The notes under the pieces are model-generated. The model saw only the letters and a program-made list of their open reading frames with translations, made no database searches and was not told the DNA's origin. From assembly GCF_032854445.1 (NCBI RefSeq), contig NC_088301.1, positions 31,978,402 through 32,038,401 of the forward strand: 60,000 nt of DNA, read 5' to 3'. This document shows, piece by piece, positions 41,930 to 53,538 of the stretch; position 1 is the stretch's first letter; each line of letters opens with the position of its first letter. A program made the translations under genes and the position numbers. Source of the stretch: Liolophura sinensis. Taxonomy: Eukaryota > Mollusca > Polyplacophora > Chitonida > Chitonidae.

Positions 41930-42101
41930 CATCTGAAGTGAGAACGGGCAGACCGGTTGGTTTGGGCACCACCCCTAGGTCTGAGGAGGGCTGACCACTC
42001 ACCGGCACCATCAGACAGACCCACACATACATGACTCTCGCACCAGGCACTGGTAATCCCATCATCACACCTACAATCCCAACAAATAACTCTGTCTGCA
42101 T
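41930..42101 (-). CDS. ROR: ROR, first coding exon: signal peptide
   Basis: The exon ends before donor GTAAGTACTG and leaves phase 1, matching the Ig exon. From ATG at 42101 the protein is 931 residues. An ATG at 42065 (start MMGLPVPGARV) would give 919. Both put a hydrophobic secretion signal, VMYVWVCLMVPVSG, before QPSSDLG, consistent with a type I membrane receptor. An acceptor-like TTGTTGGGATTGTAG lies at about 42069, so the exon may begin there with ATG 42065 as the start and a non-coding exon upstream. The assignment rests on frame and phase continuity, a plausible signal peptide, and total length close to vertebrate RORs. Confidence 0.8.
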
Positions 42102-44064
42102 CAACTTATAGCTTGGATTGTGCTGATCAAGTATTACATGTCAGAAAGATGCATACATAGCCATTTATCACAGGGCTTGCACAACACCAAACAAGGGCTC
42201 AGAATTCAAGAGAATTTCACTTACACAGTTTAATGCCCAAACTTTGTCACCAGGACAGGGCTACATCGAGCTAGCAGACACTAGTAATCCTCAATGCCTA
42301 TAATCACATCAAGTTCCAAGCCAATTGTGATTCCACAGTAATCCACATAATCTGATGATTCCAATTATTCATAAAAGCGATACCCTTAATGAATGAAATT
42401 CAAACTTGTAAGGGGTTGCTTTAAGACTTTGCAGTATAAGTAATGTGCAGAGATATCCCTGATGTTCAAAGCATTGCATGCTCACTTCAACATGCTACAA
42501 TCACAGGGAGAGAAGGACCAGTACCTCTAAATCAAACTTTCACAGGGCAGAAGCAAAGGTAATCTGTAGAGGTGATGAAATGTTGATCATGTGTGAACAC
42601 ATAGGAGGAAAGCTATGGAATAAATCAGCACTAAAGTAGTTGAGAAGTAGAAGATGATGGCGCTGGAATTCCACGGCACTTGTGAGCTAGGCTAACAGAA
42701 AACTTTCCAGCTTCAGAAGCTAATCCTCCACAGAAGTTGTAGGAAGTTGAATAAATTCACTGAGACAACAGCAACAGCATCTTCAACACTCTGCAGCACT
42801 CCGTCTGTCCAGCCAAGAACAAGTGCTGTGGTTTGATTGATTAAGTGTTGAGTGAGCTGTGCAAACAAAATGCCACATACTGTCTGCTTAGACCAGCAAT
42901 GTAACTCTCTGCTACACCTCTCTCTCCCTTCACATCAGGGACTGGCATTAAAGAGAACTGGCTGTCCCTCTCTCCATCCAACCAGTGGGTAGCTTGGGGT
43001 AGCTCTCACTGATGATTGCTGAAGTGGTTTGGCTGGGGGCAGTCCTCAGATGAGCCTGTCTGGCAACACATGTGTTCAGCAGTCCCTCAGCTGTTGCCCT
43101 TACCCTGCCCCAACTTCACTGAGAACATCATTAAACTTTACTTTATCAAAGTTCCACTGCAGGTCTGACCTCTTCCAACTATATGTGCACGGAGTCTTCA
43201 TTTTATAAGATGCATGTATCCACAGGGGCAATTTAAATATCTTCCAAATTTATTCATGTTTAGAGGATGTCACTGGTTCCAATAGTAATATCTTATCTTA
43301 GAATGACTGTAAAACTGACGAAGTGAGCTGAAGTCATTCATTCAATAAATAATACCATTTTTTCGGTCTCAAAGTATTATGAACTTACTATGTTTATTCT
43401 CAATAAGATGCTGTCAAAATTGTTGTAAAAGTTGAAAAAATGAAGAGCTATGGTATTCAACACTGTTAAGAAATACATGTTAAACATTTTTGTCCACACA
43501 GCAGACATATTATATTCAATATAATTCAACACTGTTAAGAAATACATGTTAAACATTATTTCCACACAGCAGGCATATTATATTCAATATAATTCAACAC
43601 TGTTAAGAAATACATGTTAAACATTTTTTTCCACACAGCAGGCATATTATATTCAATATAATTCAACACTATTAAGAAATACATGTTAAACATTTTTTCC
43701 ACACAGCAGGCATATTATACATGTAATTACTGATATGTGTTTTTATTTGCCAAAAGAACCAGACTTTAACCAATAGCGCTCTAAATGTCCAACATTCACG
43801 GCTGAGCCATTACATCAGTTACCACACTATACATCTAATTTCATACAGATTTTTTTCCATACAGATATGGAAGCAAAAATTATGTATCAAAACGTCAGTT
43901 TGTTCATTTTTATTTCCTCTCCAAATTATTGAAAAAATCTGGCTGGTGCCTTATCCAAGTAGATGCATTCAACATGGGTCAACCCAGTTTACAGTGAGAC
44001 TTTACATGTACACGTATGTGAGGTGTGGAGTAAATATGTTTTTCATAAAGTCATCTACATTTAC
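42102..44064. other. ROR 5' flank or 5' untranslated region
   Basis: No promoter could be identified. It contains a GTAAGT donor-like site in minus sense near 42230-42236, which might end a 5' non-coding exon, and a 69-bp array at 43457-43719. Confidence 0.4.
43457..43719. repeat. About 69-bp tandem repeat, 4 copies
   Basis: Copies start TCAACACTGTTAAGAAATAC at 43457, 43526, 43594 and 43663. Each contains TCCACACAGCAG and ATATTATATTCAATATAA. Confidence 0.95.
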
Positions 44065-44200
44065 CTGTGACAAGTAATTCCCATTCAATAGGTGTGCCAT
44101 CATGTCAAATACATGATTCACAGCTTGTGTAAAGTTGTGATGAGTCCGGTACAAGTTCTCCCACTTGGAGACACCATCTTTATAACTGCACCCATCTAAC
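44065..44200 (-). other. Unassigned exon-like segment
   Basis: Bounded by acceptor GATACACAG and donor GTAAAT. It encodes 45 residues without a stop: LDGCSYKDGVSKWENLYR, THHNFTQAVNHVF, DMMAHLLNGNYLSQ. The amphipathic, non-repetitive composition looks like genuine protein. It enters in phase 2 and leaves in phase 0, so it does not fit upstream of the ROR signal-peptide exon. It probably belongs to another minus-strand gene. Family not recognised. Confidence 0.35.
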
Positions 44201-44406
44201 CTGTGTATCATGCATCAACTTACCACTTTACCACTTTAGATGTATCATAATGCTAGAATCCCTCTGTGGAACTGCACCCAATGTGTATTGTGATTAACAC
44301 TACCAGACTCTGGTGAAACTCAGCCCTACTCCCCAGGTCTGTATACCCCCTATCCCTCAGGCCACAAATACTTACCCCAGATGTTCCTACACCTCTGGTC
44401 ACTGTA

Positions 44407-44543
44407 TCACACTACCCACAGCATCATCAACATCCCCGCCTCTGCCATACATGTAGCTCCTGGTACTTTCCTATACTCTGGACCCTGGCAATACTTCTCC
44501 TTGTCTATCAGCACTCCGCAGTGAGCTGACCAGTACAGTAAAT
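44407..44543 (-). other. Unassigned exon-like segment, possibly terminal
   Basis: After acceptor TTTGTTGGTTTACAG the frame reads LLYWSAHCGVLIDKEKYC, QGPEYRKVPGATC, then MAEAGMLMMLWVV and TGA. The other two frames are closed early. The three cysteines and good acceptor argue for a real exon. It lies about 200 bp upstream (in minus sense) of the segment at 44065-44200, but I find no donor that joins the two in frame. Family not recognised. Confidence 0.35.
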
Positions 44544-44833
44544 CTGTAAACCAACAAATTTTAAAAGATTGTAATTTAGCAAACCATTAAAGGTAAATGA
44601 TATCTTTTACTTAGTATACCTTGTCATCAAGAATGCCATAATGTCAGTTCATTATACCATCATAATCTCATTTGCATGAATATATATCCTTCTTTTCATT
44701 CTAAAAGTTGAAACTTAATATTCCACAATTTATAGAAGATCCAAGTGATATTAATAACACGTCAGAATCCTATCACACACTGCGTATTTAAGTACATGCA
44801 ATTCAGTACCCGTTACGTTTGTTTATCTGTTTG

Positions 44834-44882
44834 ATTTATTTATTTATTTGATTGGTGGTTTACGCCGTACTCAAGAATAGTT
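44834..44882 (-). mobile_element. SINE tail, reverse orientation
   Basis: TTTATTTATTTATTTGATTG, GTGGTTTACGCCGTACTCAA, GAATAG. The extreme 3' end only. Confidence 0.85.
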
Positions 44883-44899
44883 ATCTGTTTGATTTCTGT

Positions 44900-45165
44900 T
44901 TAGTAGCATACTCAGGAATTTTTCACTCACATCTACACAATGGTGGTCAGTTTTATTGAAGGAAGAGACCTGAGTGTCCGGTGTAAACCACCAACCTTTG
45001 TCAGGTTCCTGATAAGCTTTCCCCAAGAGTGGCTGAGATACACACCGCACATTTGTCCAATATAATGGTCTTCAACCAGTGTTACTCAGCACAAATGGCT
45101 GTATGAGTGACGATCGTTTATTGTCACCAATGTCCCCATGAGCAGTGAGAGCAGGAGAACACACT
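44900..45165. mobile_element. Second interspersed repeat family, copy 3
   Basis: ATTTTTCACTCACATCTACAC, GTCAGTTTTATTGAAGGAAG, GAGTGTCCGGTGTAAACCACC, AACCTTTGTCAGGTTCCTGA and CCCCATGAGCAGTGAGAGC match the copy at 14250-14480 in order. Confidence 0.65.
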
Positions 45166-45217
45166 TACGCAACATGCATAATGAAATAATGTGTCTGTTT
45201 TATATAGGTACTTGAAA

Positions 45218-45280
45218 TAAGTGACATATTCTTGAGTACGGTGCAAAACACCAATCAAATAAATAAATAAATAAATATAG
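45218..45280 (+). mobile_element. SINE tail fragment
   Basis: ACATATTCTTGAGTACGGTG, CAAAACACCAATCAAATAAA and further AAAT repeats. Confidence 0.85.
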
Positions 45281-45736
45281 GTATTTGAAAAGGAAGCACA
45301 TACATGAAAGATTCGATGAACACAAACATGATGGAGTAAGGTATAGAGATGGGGCAGTGAAGATAACATTGAGGAAACCAGCAGTATTGTACTCACATAC
45401 AGCTTTTGAAAGCCCCAATTCCCTATACCTCATTAGCAAACTTGATTATTCATGCTCCAAATTATTCCAGTCCTTCACTACCAGTTCTATTTTTCTTTTC
45501 ATGACAGAATAAAATTTTTGAATGGGTAAGCATTTGATAAGAAGCATTATCATCCAATGCAGAAAGGCAGTGCCTGGTAGGTGGACACAATATCCAAACC
45601 TACATATATATCTTGTTCATATTGATACACATGTGCTGATACTAACATGACATGATCCAAACAATTTGATCTGATGGTTTTACAGCCAGTTAAATCTGCA
45701 GGTGCCAATTATAGATAAATGGCCTATATACCAGGA

Positions 45737-45820
45737 TTATTTAGATTGGTGTTTTATGACATGCTCAAGAATAGTTCAGTTGTAAGACAGTAGCCAGCAT
45801 AATGGTGGGAGGAAATCAAA
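45737..45820 (-). mobile_element. SINE 3' fragment, reverse orientation
   Basis: GATTGGTGTTTTATGACATG, CTCAAGAATAG and AGCCAGCATAATGGTGGGAGG. Confidence 0.75.
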
Positions 45821-45934
45821 AATATTCTGAAAAGAATGATCCAAACTGAAATACATGTACACAGGAGACTCCTATTAAACAGCAATGCTGTCAACAGGTA
45901 CATGATAACTTCCATCACAACTTCACTAAAACAC

Positions 45935-46060
45935 CTTATTTATTAATTTAACACCATGCTTGAAAATTTTTCAGTTGTATGACATATGTCAGTTTTATAG
46001 GAATATGAAAACCGAGAGACCGGAAAACATGCAAACACATCCTGTGTTAGAGCCTCAGTC
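45935..46060. mobile_element. Second interspersed repeat family, copy 4 (partial)
   Basis: TTATTTATTAATTTAACACC, ATTTTTCAGTTGTATGACAT, GTCAGTTTTATAGGAATATG and GAGAGACCGGAAAACATGC. Confidence 0.5.
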
Positions 46061-46525
46061 AAGCCAGCATAAGCTGGATTCAATTCTCCAATCTGCTTGG
46101 TTATAGGGCCCTGCTGCCTGTGCTTTAACTATGAGGGATCCACACACCTCCTATTAAAACTATATCAAACAGTATGGCTCCAACTGCAACAAACATGATG
46201 ATCAAAGCTGGAAGAAGCAAAGCTCAGTTCCCTTTGAGGGATATAAGACTATCAGTGCTTTTTGATGAGGCAATGTCAAGGCTACCAGAGTTCTGCAGTC
46301 TCCTATAGCTGCCCTTACTGAGACTCAACAGTCCCCTTCCACAGAAGGGTTACTTGATCCTGGCTACAGTTAGGGTCCACAGGCCTTTACAGTTGTGGGC
46401 TGCTATTATCTGATTAAATGCAGCTCAATTTACTGGGTGTTTATACACTAAGGACTGTATTAGGAAGTTCCATGAACAGATCAGCCTACCCGGTTAAAGT
46501 CTGTCCTGTAAACTGAACCGGCAAA

Positions 46526-46544
46526 TAAAAAAAAAAAAAACATA

Positions 46545-46578
<34 letters not shown>

Positions 46579-46579
46579 C
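46526..46579. repeat. Poly(A) run followed by (AT)n microsatellite
   Basis: About 15 A residues, then imperfect CATATATAT repeats. Confidence 0.95.
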
Positions 46580-46859
46580 AGGAGCATGTAATAGAGCAGT
46601 GAATAGTAAGAAGAGAAACATGAAACCATTAATGTGTGTTAGCAGTTATACATGCTCACATATTCCTTCTATTGTTTCTCTATGGCTGTTTAATATTAGC
46701 CTGTATATAAGTAGATTTTTCTTTGTCTCCATCTATGTACATCTGATTATGAAGATTTTTTAACTATATAATTAATCTAATTGTCCAATCCTTAATGATA
46801 TACATCTATACCACAGTATAGCCTGGGTCTGAAGGTACACAGAATCAGCTGGAAAGAGA

Positions 46860-48910
46860 AAATCGAACATGAAGATGCAGAGAATAAAATATGCAGAGAA
46901 GCTTGAACAAGAATAAGGACACTTAAAACAAACAAAAACGAAGATGCAAACTGTGAGGAGAATTAAACTTCAATATGAAGGTGCACAGAATAAGTTGTGT
47001 GGAGTAACACCATCATGAGGATGCACGGAAAATGTGAGAAGAATCAAGCTCAAGCATGAAGCTGCACAGATGAAGTGGTATATGGAGAAAAGTCAACATA
47101 AAGATGCACAGAAAAGGTGAGAAGAATCAAGCTCGAGCATGAAGCTGCACAGATCAAGTGGTATATGGAGAAAAGTCAACATAAAGATGCACAGAAAAGG
47201 TGAGAAGAACTGAGCTGAAGCATGAAGCTGCACAGATCAAGTGGTATTTGGAGAAAAGTCAACATAAAGATGCACAGAAAAGGTGAGAAGAATCAAGCTC
47301 GAGCATGAAGCTGCACAGATGAAGTGGTATTTGGAGAAAAGTCAACATAAAGATGCACAGAAAAGGTGAGAAGAACTGAGCTGAAGCATGAAGCTGCACA
47401 GATCAAGTGGTATTTGGAGAAAAATCAACATAAAGATGCACAGAAAAGGTGAGAAGAATCAAGCTCGAGCATGAAGCTGTACAGATGAAGTGGTATATGG
47501 AGAAAAGTCAACATAAAGATGCACAGAAAAGGTGAGAAGAACTGAGCTGAAGCATGAAGCTGCACAGATCAAGTGGTATTTGGAGAAAAGTCAACATAAA
47601 GATGCACAGAAAAGGTGAGAAGAACTGAGCTGAAGCATGAAGCTGCACAGATGAAGTGGTATTTGGAGAAAAATCAACATAAAGATGCACAGAAAAGGTG
47701 AGAAGAACTGAGCTGAAGCATGAAGCTGCACAGATGAAGTGGTATTTGGAGAAAAATCAACATAAAGATGCACAGAAAAGGTGAGAAGAATCAAGCTCGA
47801 GCATGAAGCTGCACAGATGAGGTGGTATATGGAGAAAAGTCAACATAAAGATGCACAGAAAAGGTGAGAAGAATCAAGCTCGAGCATGAAGCTGCACAGA
47901 TGAAGTGGTATATGGAGAAAAGTCAACATAAAGATTCACAGAAAAGGTGAGAAGAATCAAGATGCACAGAAAAGGTGAGAAGAATCAAGCTCGAGCATGA
48001 AGCTGTACAGATGAAGTGGTATATGGAGAAAAGTCAACATAAAGATGCACAGAAAAGGTGAGAAGAACTGAGCTGAAGCATGAAGCTGCACAGATCAAGT
48101 GGTATATGGAGAAAAGTCAACATAAAGATGCACAGAAAAGGTGAGAAGAACTGAGCTGAAGCATGAAGCTGCACAGATCAAGTGGTATTTGGAGAAAAGT
48201 CAACATAAAGATGCACAGAAAAGGTGAGAAGAATCAAGCTCGAGCATGAAGCTGCACAGATGAGGTGGTATATGGAGAAAAGTCAACATAAAGATGCACA
48301 GAAAAGGTGAGAAGAACTGAGCTGAAGCATGAAGCTGCACAGATGAAGTGGTATTTGGAGAAAAGTCAACATAAAGATGCACAGAAAAGGTGAGAAGAAT
48401 CAAGCTCGAGCATGAAGCTGCACAGATCAAGTGGTATATGGAGAAAAGTCAACATAAAGATGCACAGAAAAGGTGAGAAGAACTGAGCTGAAGCATGAAG
48501 CTGCACAGATCAAGTGGTATTTGGAGAAAAGTCAACATAAAGATGCACAGAAAAGGTGAGAAGAACTGAGCTGAAGCATGAAGCTGCACAGATCAAGTGG
48601 TATTTGGAGAAAAGTCAACATAAAGATGCACAGAAAAGGTGAGAAGAATCAAGCTCGAGCATGAAGCTGCACAGATCAAGTGGTATATGGAGAAAAGTCA
48701 ACATAAAGATGCACAGAAAAGGTGAGAAGAACTGAGCTGAAGCATGAAGCTGCAGAGATCAAGTGGCATTGAGAAACACCAACATAAAGATTCACAGGAA
48801 TTCTAGGCATTGAGCTCCAGCATGAAGGTGCAGAGATCAAGTGGCATGGTGAAACTCCAACATAAAGATGCACAGAAAAAACTGCGAGGATCAAAGCACT
48901 TTAACATGAA
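46860..48910. repeat. 83-bp minisatellite, about 21 copies, with degraded flanks
   Basis: The core unit is 83 bp (AAGATGCACAGAAAAGGTGAG at 47101, 47184 and 47267, continuing to about 48720). Two classes are interleaved, one with GAATCAAGCTCGAGCATG and one with GAACTGAGCTGAAGCATG, plus a GTGGTATATGG/GTGGTATTTGG polymorphism. Flanks at 46860-47020 and 48750-48910 are decayed units. Every core unit has AAAAG|GTGAGA, which resembles a plus-strand splice donor. Minus-strand open frames (repeat FLCIFMLTFL) are by-products. Confidence 0.95.
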
Positions 48911-50254
48911 GATGAACCCAATATGGTAAGTAAAGATGTGGGGATAAACTCAAAACAAATCAATGATTCAGGAATCAAATCCATATCACACATTTACAGT
49001 ACCCCTCGTTTTATGATGCAAACAATATCACACTTCCTGTTAGGAAAAAGAATGACGTGGTCATAGCATCAAGTATGTCATTCACTATTCACATCTTGGT
49101 CACGGTCTTATAATGTATATCAGAGCCACAGACCTTGTCTTAACACATGTATCATTGTGAATGTCACACAAGAACAGTTGTTTCTTGGGACTGTGAGACA
49201 TAACACTAGCAAACTTTATAAACATCATTTTATATCTAATTTGAAATCCCACAGTCAATGATACACCCTACTGTTAATATTTCTGCAAAAGCCCAGTACA
49301 CTGGAATTAAAAACTACACATCTAAAAACTTCTCATCAAAGCTAAACTATGCAGACATAGCTAAGTCCAAGTTATGCTAAGACAAACAGAAAACTGCTGA
49401 TGCTAGTGTGGCTTATTTGTTGTTTTGTCTTCCACAGATGTGTACAAGCTTATACAAGTAGCCTATACTGTGTGCCTCGTCTATGATGGTGTGTGTGTGT
49501 GTGTGTGAGAGAGCCAGGGGATACAGGGGTGGAAGGCCTGTCTGTCTGGTTACAGACTGAGTTATGGGGCCCTTCCCCTGATTGGGCTATCATGAAGCTA
49601 TCACTGACCACTTCACTGTCAGAGGGAGGCACAACTCAGTACTCTCTCCAGCCTTTGATAGTTATCTTCACAGGGTCTATATTTAAACTGAGCATTGTGA
49701 TGAGTCAGTCAGCAGCATCTTAATCTAGATCTAGCACTGTACAACGTACTTCTTCAACCCTTACCTAGACAATTCTGCATTTTGTAATTTGACACATTTT
49801 TGACACATTTTGAGAATTTTATTTAAGAGCTATTGCAAAACCTTCCAGGATACTTGTTTGCCCATTGAAAATATCCAGCACATTTTTAAACATATTATTA
49901 GTAGGGGTTTTGGTTTTCAAACTGTTGGTAACATTAAAGGCATACTCTTTACATTTAACATTTTCTGGAGACAATTCTGAAAAAGTATATACCCTCTGTC
50001 CATGTTTGTATTACTTGTTAAGGTTAACATACACTGTAGGTATAACCCTCTCACAAACTGAGCCCATTTGAGCTAAATTACAACTAATGCTAACAGGTAA
50101 CAATATGATTAAACTATTAACATTTGAATGGCTTATACATGTATGTGCATGTAGGTATAGATGCAATTCTACGCATGATATAAAATAATCACACAGATTA
50201 ATTATGATGAATATATACTGGTGACCTGGTTATAATATCAGGACTTAACATGTC
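48911..50254. other. Upstream non-coding stretch
   Basis: Contains a (GT)n microsatellite (49489-49507). I see no supportable gene; the open frames are short and featureless. Confidence 0.5.
49489..49507. repeat. (GT)n microsatellite
   Basis: About nine GT dinucleotides followed by GAGAGAG. Confidence 0.95.
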
Positions 50255-50336
50255 TCTATGCAATACCGCCGTCGTATAAGTGAAATATTCTTGAGTACGG
50301 CGTAAAACAACAATCAAAAAAAAAATCTATGCAATA
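50255..50336 (+). mobile_element. 5'-truncated SINE (60 bp) with 11-bp target-site duplication
   Basis: The insert 50266-50325 contains only CCGCCGTCGTATAAGTGAAA, TATTCTTGAGTACGGCGTAA, AACAACAATC and an A-run. TCTATGCAATA flanks it on both sides (50255-50265 and 50326-50336). This shows that tail-only copies can be genuine truncated insertions rather than remnants of decay. Confidence 0.92.
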
Positions 50337-50689
50337 GACTGGTCTTAATGCTCAAATATATGTGGTGCTGCCTCACTGTAAAACCATCTCAAATACACTG
50401 TAGATGCAGACATGACCCACAACCCAGAAACTGTATATACACAGTCAGTGGGCAGACAAGTACTTGGTCTACCCCGTAAAGTGACCATAAAAAACCAGGA
50501 AAGTACCAGTTGATAATAGGTTTCCTTCAGTGTGCATGGAATATATGCTGTCACACTTTGAATAAGATGATCAAATTTTTTGTATAATTCAGACCCTAAA
50601 AAGTACTGAGACAAATGTAACATTTATAAGGGGTAAAGATGAGGGTTGTCTGATCACGACAATATTCCTCTGTGATATGTCAACTGATG

Positions 50690-50765
50690 AACCTTCGCCA
50701 TGATATGGCGGAAATATTGCCGAGGTGGCGTTAAGTTATAATCATACATTCATCCAACCAATGAA
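50690..50765 (+). mobile_element. Small interspersed-repeat tail
   Basis: ATGATATGGCGGAAATATTG, CCGAGGTGGCGTTAAGTTAT and AATCATACATTCATCC. Same family as 15885-15937. Confidence 0.6.
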
Positions 50766-51008
50766 TTGGTTTTCCTTTAATAAAGTTTGCGAGTTATGTG
50801 TTTGAGTATATATTAACATACACGCTCTTTGCAGTCTATCATGGGCAAATGTTTGGAAGTGAGTCATGTCTGAGAGGTTAGGAAGCAAGCCTTGGCTAAT
50901 CAGCCCATCACTAGCATACAGCGGTAGGTTCAAATGAGGCTTTGGACGAGAAATTTGTGTCCATTGTGATGTGTAACGTTCGTTGATGACTTGTCTTAAT
51001 TTCACCAA
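50742..51008 (-). other. Unassigned open frame of 88 codons
   Basis: A GTG-initiated frame with non-repetitive composition (RQVINERYTSQW, HLNLPLYASDGL, LPNLSDMTHFQTF). It overlaps the retroposon tail at its end, so it may be the body of that element in reverse, or chance. No acceptor or domain was recognised. Confidence 0.2.
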
Positions 51009-51089
51009 TATAGCATGCGGATCAGTGTGTCACATATCGGCAAGTTTGACGATAACTTGCTAAAAATCTACGTTTTATCTTGGGCATTT

Positions 51090-51178
51090 CAATTTCCTCC
51101 AGCCACAAAAATGACAGCAGCCATCATACAAGTGAAAAATTGTTGAGTACGGCATTAAAGAAAACCAAATAAATAGAT
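51090..51178 (+). mobile_element. Degenerate SINE 3' fragment
   Basis: TTTCCTCCAGCCACAAAAAT, CATCATACAAGTGAAAAATT, GTTGAGTACGGCATTAAAG and AAATAAATAG. Confidence 0.75.
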
Positions 51179-51793
51179 GTAATGGATAATGGTAACAAGT
51201 GCGCCACGAGTGTTCTTTCGTGTTTTAGTGCGTTAAAAGTGAGCCAGTTGTACTGTTTTTTAGTTCTACAGACAGCTAATAAAATAACTGTCTACCTTAA
51301 GTACATAATAAGCTTTTTAAGTGATTGTGAATATATCTGTTCCACAGGTCACAAAAATCTGCTTCATACTGATGTCATTTGCCAAAAATGACCACAATGC
51401 ACGAGTATAAATGTAACCAGTCTCAACACACTGGAGTCAGAGCTGTTGTGTATAAGAACTGTATAGTGTAAGCATACACCTATCTACCAGCAAAAGATAG
51501 AAGGCAAGAAAGCTGGGATCCTTCCAATCTTAAGCTATAGCTAAGATACTGTGTTCATTAGCTGGGAGATTACCTGTAGGTCACTAGTACAATACAGCTA
51601 TCACATCTTTATCCCAGAGAGCACCATCTGTGAAAACAAACAAGACTGGGCTATACTTGTGATGGTGTGCACAGGGTGTGTGGCTATCAGAGACCTGATC
51701 AGGATACTGTAGCTTCAATTCAACCCCTACTTTCCACCAAATACAAACCCCAGGCTGAGAAGTAAACACAGATACATCAGCTAAATGACTTAC

Positions 51794-51853
51794 CACTCTA
51801 TGTGCAAGCACATCAGAGAGAATTGCACAATAAACATAGCCTTTGCCTGGTAT
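51794..51853 (-). other. Possible 60-nt exon
   Basis: Between acceptor-like TATATGTTCAG and a strong donor GTGGTAAGT is an open 20-codon segment, IPGKGYVYCAILSDVLAHRV. Phase 0-0. Short and without a partner exon, so weakly supported. Confidence 0.15.
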
Positions 51854-51949
51854 CTGAACATATACATGAAATATGCTAACATATAATATAGCTGGTCAAC
51901 ACACATGTACATGTATGTCCTCCATAAACAATACATAGTCCAGAGCAAG

Positions 51950-52300
51950 TGCTGTTTATAAGCTCTATGTAAGACTACACCAGCATAACATGTTGCACGA
52001 AAAATCCATGTGTATACTGTGGGCCAGAGATGTAAGTCATATGATAAGCAACATATGCTTGCTCCAGACAGATCAATCTCTATGTTTAAAAGCTTTATGT
52101 AAGACTACATGTACACAAAATAAAATAAAATCTGCCATGAAGAATTATGTGTATGCTGTTTGCCAGGGTTGGAAGTCATACATGGTCTACATAAAGCACT
52201 GTGTTTATAAGCTCTATGTAAACCTACATCAAAATAATAATTTACTTTGTAGGAACATCCATGTATATCATGCTGTATGCCATGGTTGCAAGTCTTGGCA
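51950..52300. repeat. About 125-bp degenerate tandem repeat, 3 copies
   Basis: TTTATAAGCTCTATGTAAG-type starts at about 51955, 52085 and 52205, each followed at about 50 bp by ATCCATGTGTATACTGT-type sequence and AAGTCAT/AAGTCTT. Confidence 0.75.
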
Positions 52301-53453
52301 AAAAATATGAACTACTGCAGGTAAATAATGCTACATAATTGAGCACCACAAACTGCATGTACCCTGTTTATTTTTTTATTAAAGTTTTCTTTGACTTTGT
52401 AACTTACCACTGCAATTCAATCAGTTTTTTATTATATCCATTCAATTTTTTCCTTTCAGAATGTCTGCTTGTGTCACTATAAACAGTTCAACATAATTAG
52501 AGCATGTACTAATGTATTAGCTCATTTTATCACATTAGATAAAATGAACTGAATACATAACACATCTCATTGTAACTACATATTCCTGTCTTGGCAGAGG
52601 CAGCTTTAGCCTGCATACATATGGTTTGGAGAAACGAAACAGTAATAAAGGCTTTTCATTGATGTGTACCGTCAGACTTTATGACAGATCATAATATTAA
52701 GTGGCACTTCCTCTGCTGCTCATCTTTTTTGCTGCTAGCGAGCGGCGCCATCCCTGATAAAAAGCCTGCAATAAAGTCTTTTTTGTAAGATTGGGATTGA
52801 GAATCCCTGCTTGTAAAATGCAGGTTTGGTTACAGCACAAGCCAGCTCCTGCTCAACAGACAAGACAAACCATGTCAGGGATAGAGATACCCTCAGAGAA
52901 ATACGGCTATATATTATGGCTGTGTGGACACAGACAGCAGGGCTGAAGCGGGGGGCTCGACTCATTAACCCAGCTTTTCATCTTCTATTACTTTTTACAG
53001 TCACACTAAACAGAAAACAACTCATACAGATGATAACAAGTCAATGAGCTGTGACACTCAAGACCATTTCAAAGTACAACAAGGTCTAAATCTTATGTAA
53101 TATTAAACACTGGCAAGTTTTTTGTTGTTTCTTGTTATCAGTGATTCATGGGATTGGACATACTAGTTTGTACACCATTTTCATCATACTACATATGCCT
53201 TATTATAGTGCTGAATTTTCCAATCTTCTCAAAAAAATTGTCATTTGTCTGCCAACTTTTCCAGATTGCCTGTGGTAAGGCAGTATTAATATAACAAATC
53301 ACGTGAGATCTCTAAACAAGAAAATAAAAGTTTATACAGAACCAAACTATACACTGTGTGCCTGCTACATTTCTATTCTATGTTTAATGCTATGTTAAAT
53401 GTAAGATATTTAACTGAATGGAGATGTGAAAGTATGCATCTTGCACACATTTG
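52301..53453. other. Non-coding stretch
   Basis: I see no supportable feature. Open frames at 52735-52965 and 52826-53047 are short and overlap on opposite strands. Confidence 0.4.
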
Positions 53454-53538
53454 TGGGATGGTCTTGCAGCAACCTGCGGATGGTTGTTGTCATGATTGAA
53501 CACACTACATGTGTCTCAGTTTTACAAACTTGTTGGTT

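Noticed and set aside
45124-45396. 90-codon minus-strand frame near 45.2 kb
   Set aside because: It runs through a SINE tail and a second-family retroposon and reflects their sequence.
47508-48894. Several minus-strand frames with FLCIFMLTFL repeats
   Set aside because: They fall entirely within the 83-bp array, and the period is not a multiple of three, so they are chance frames.
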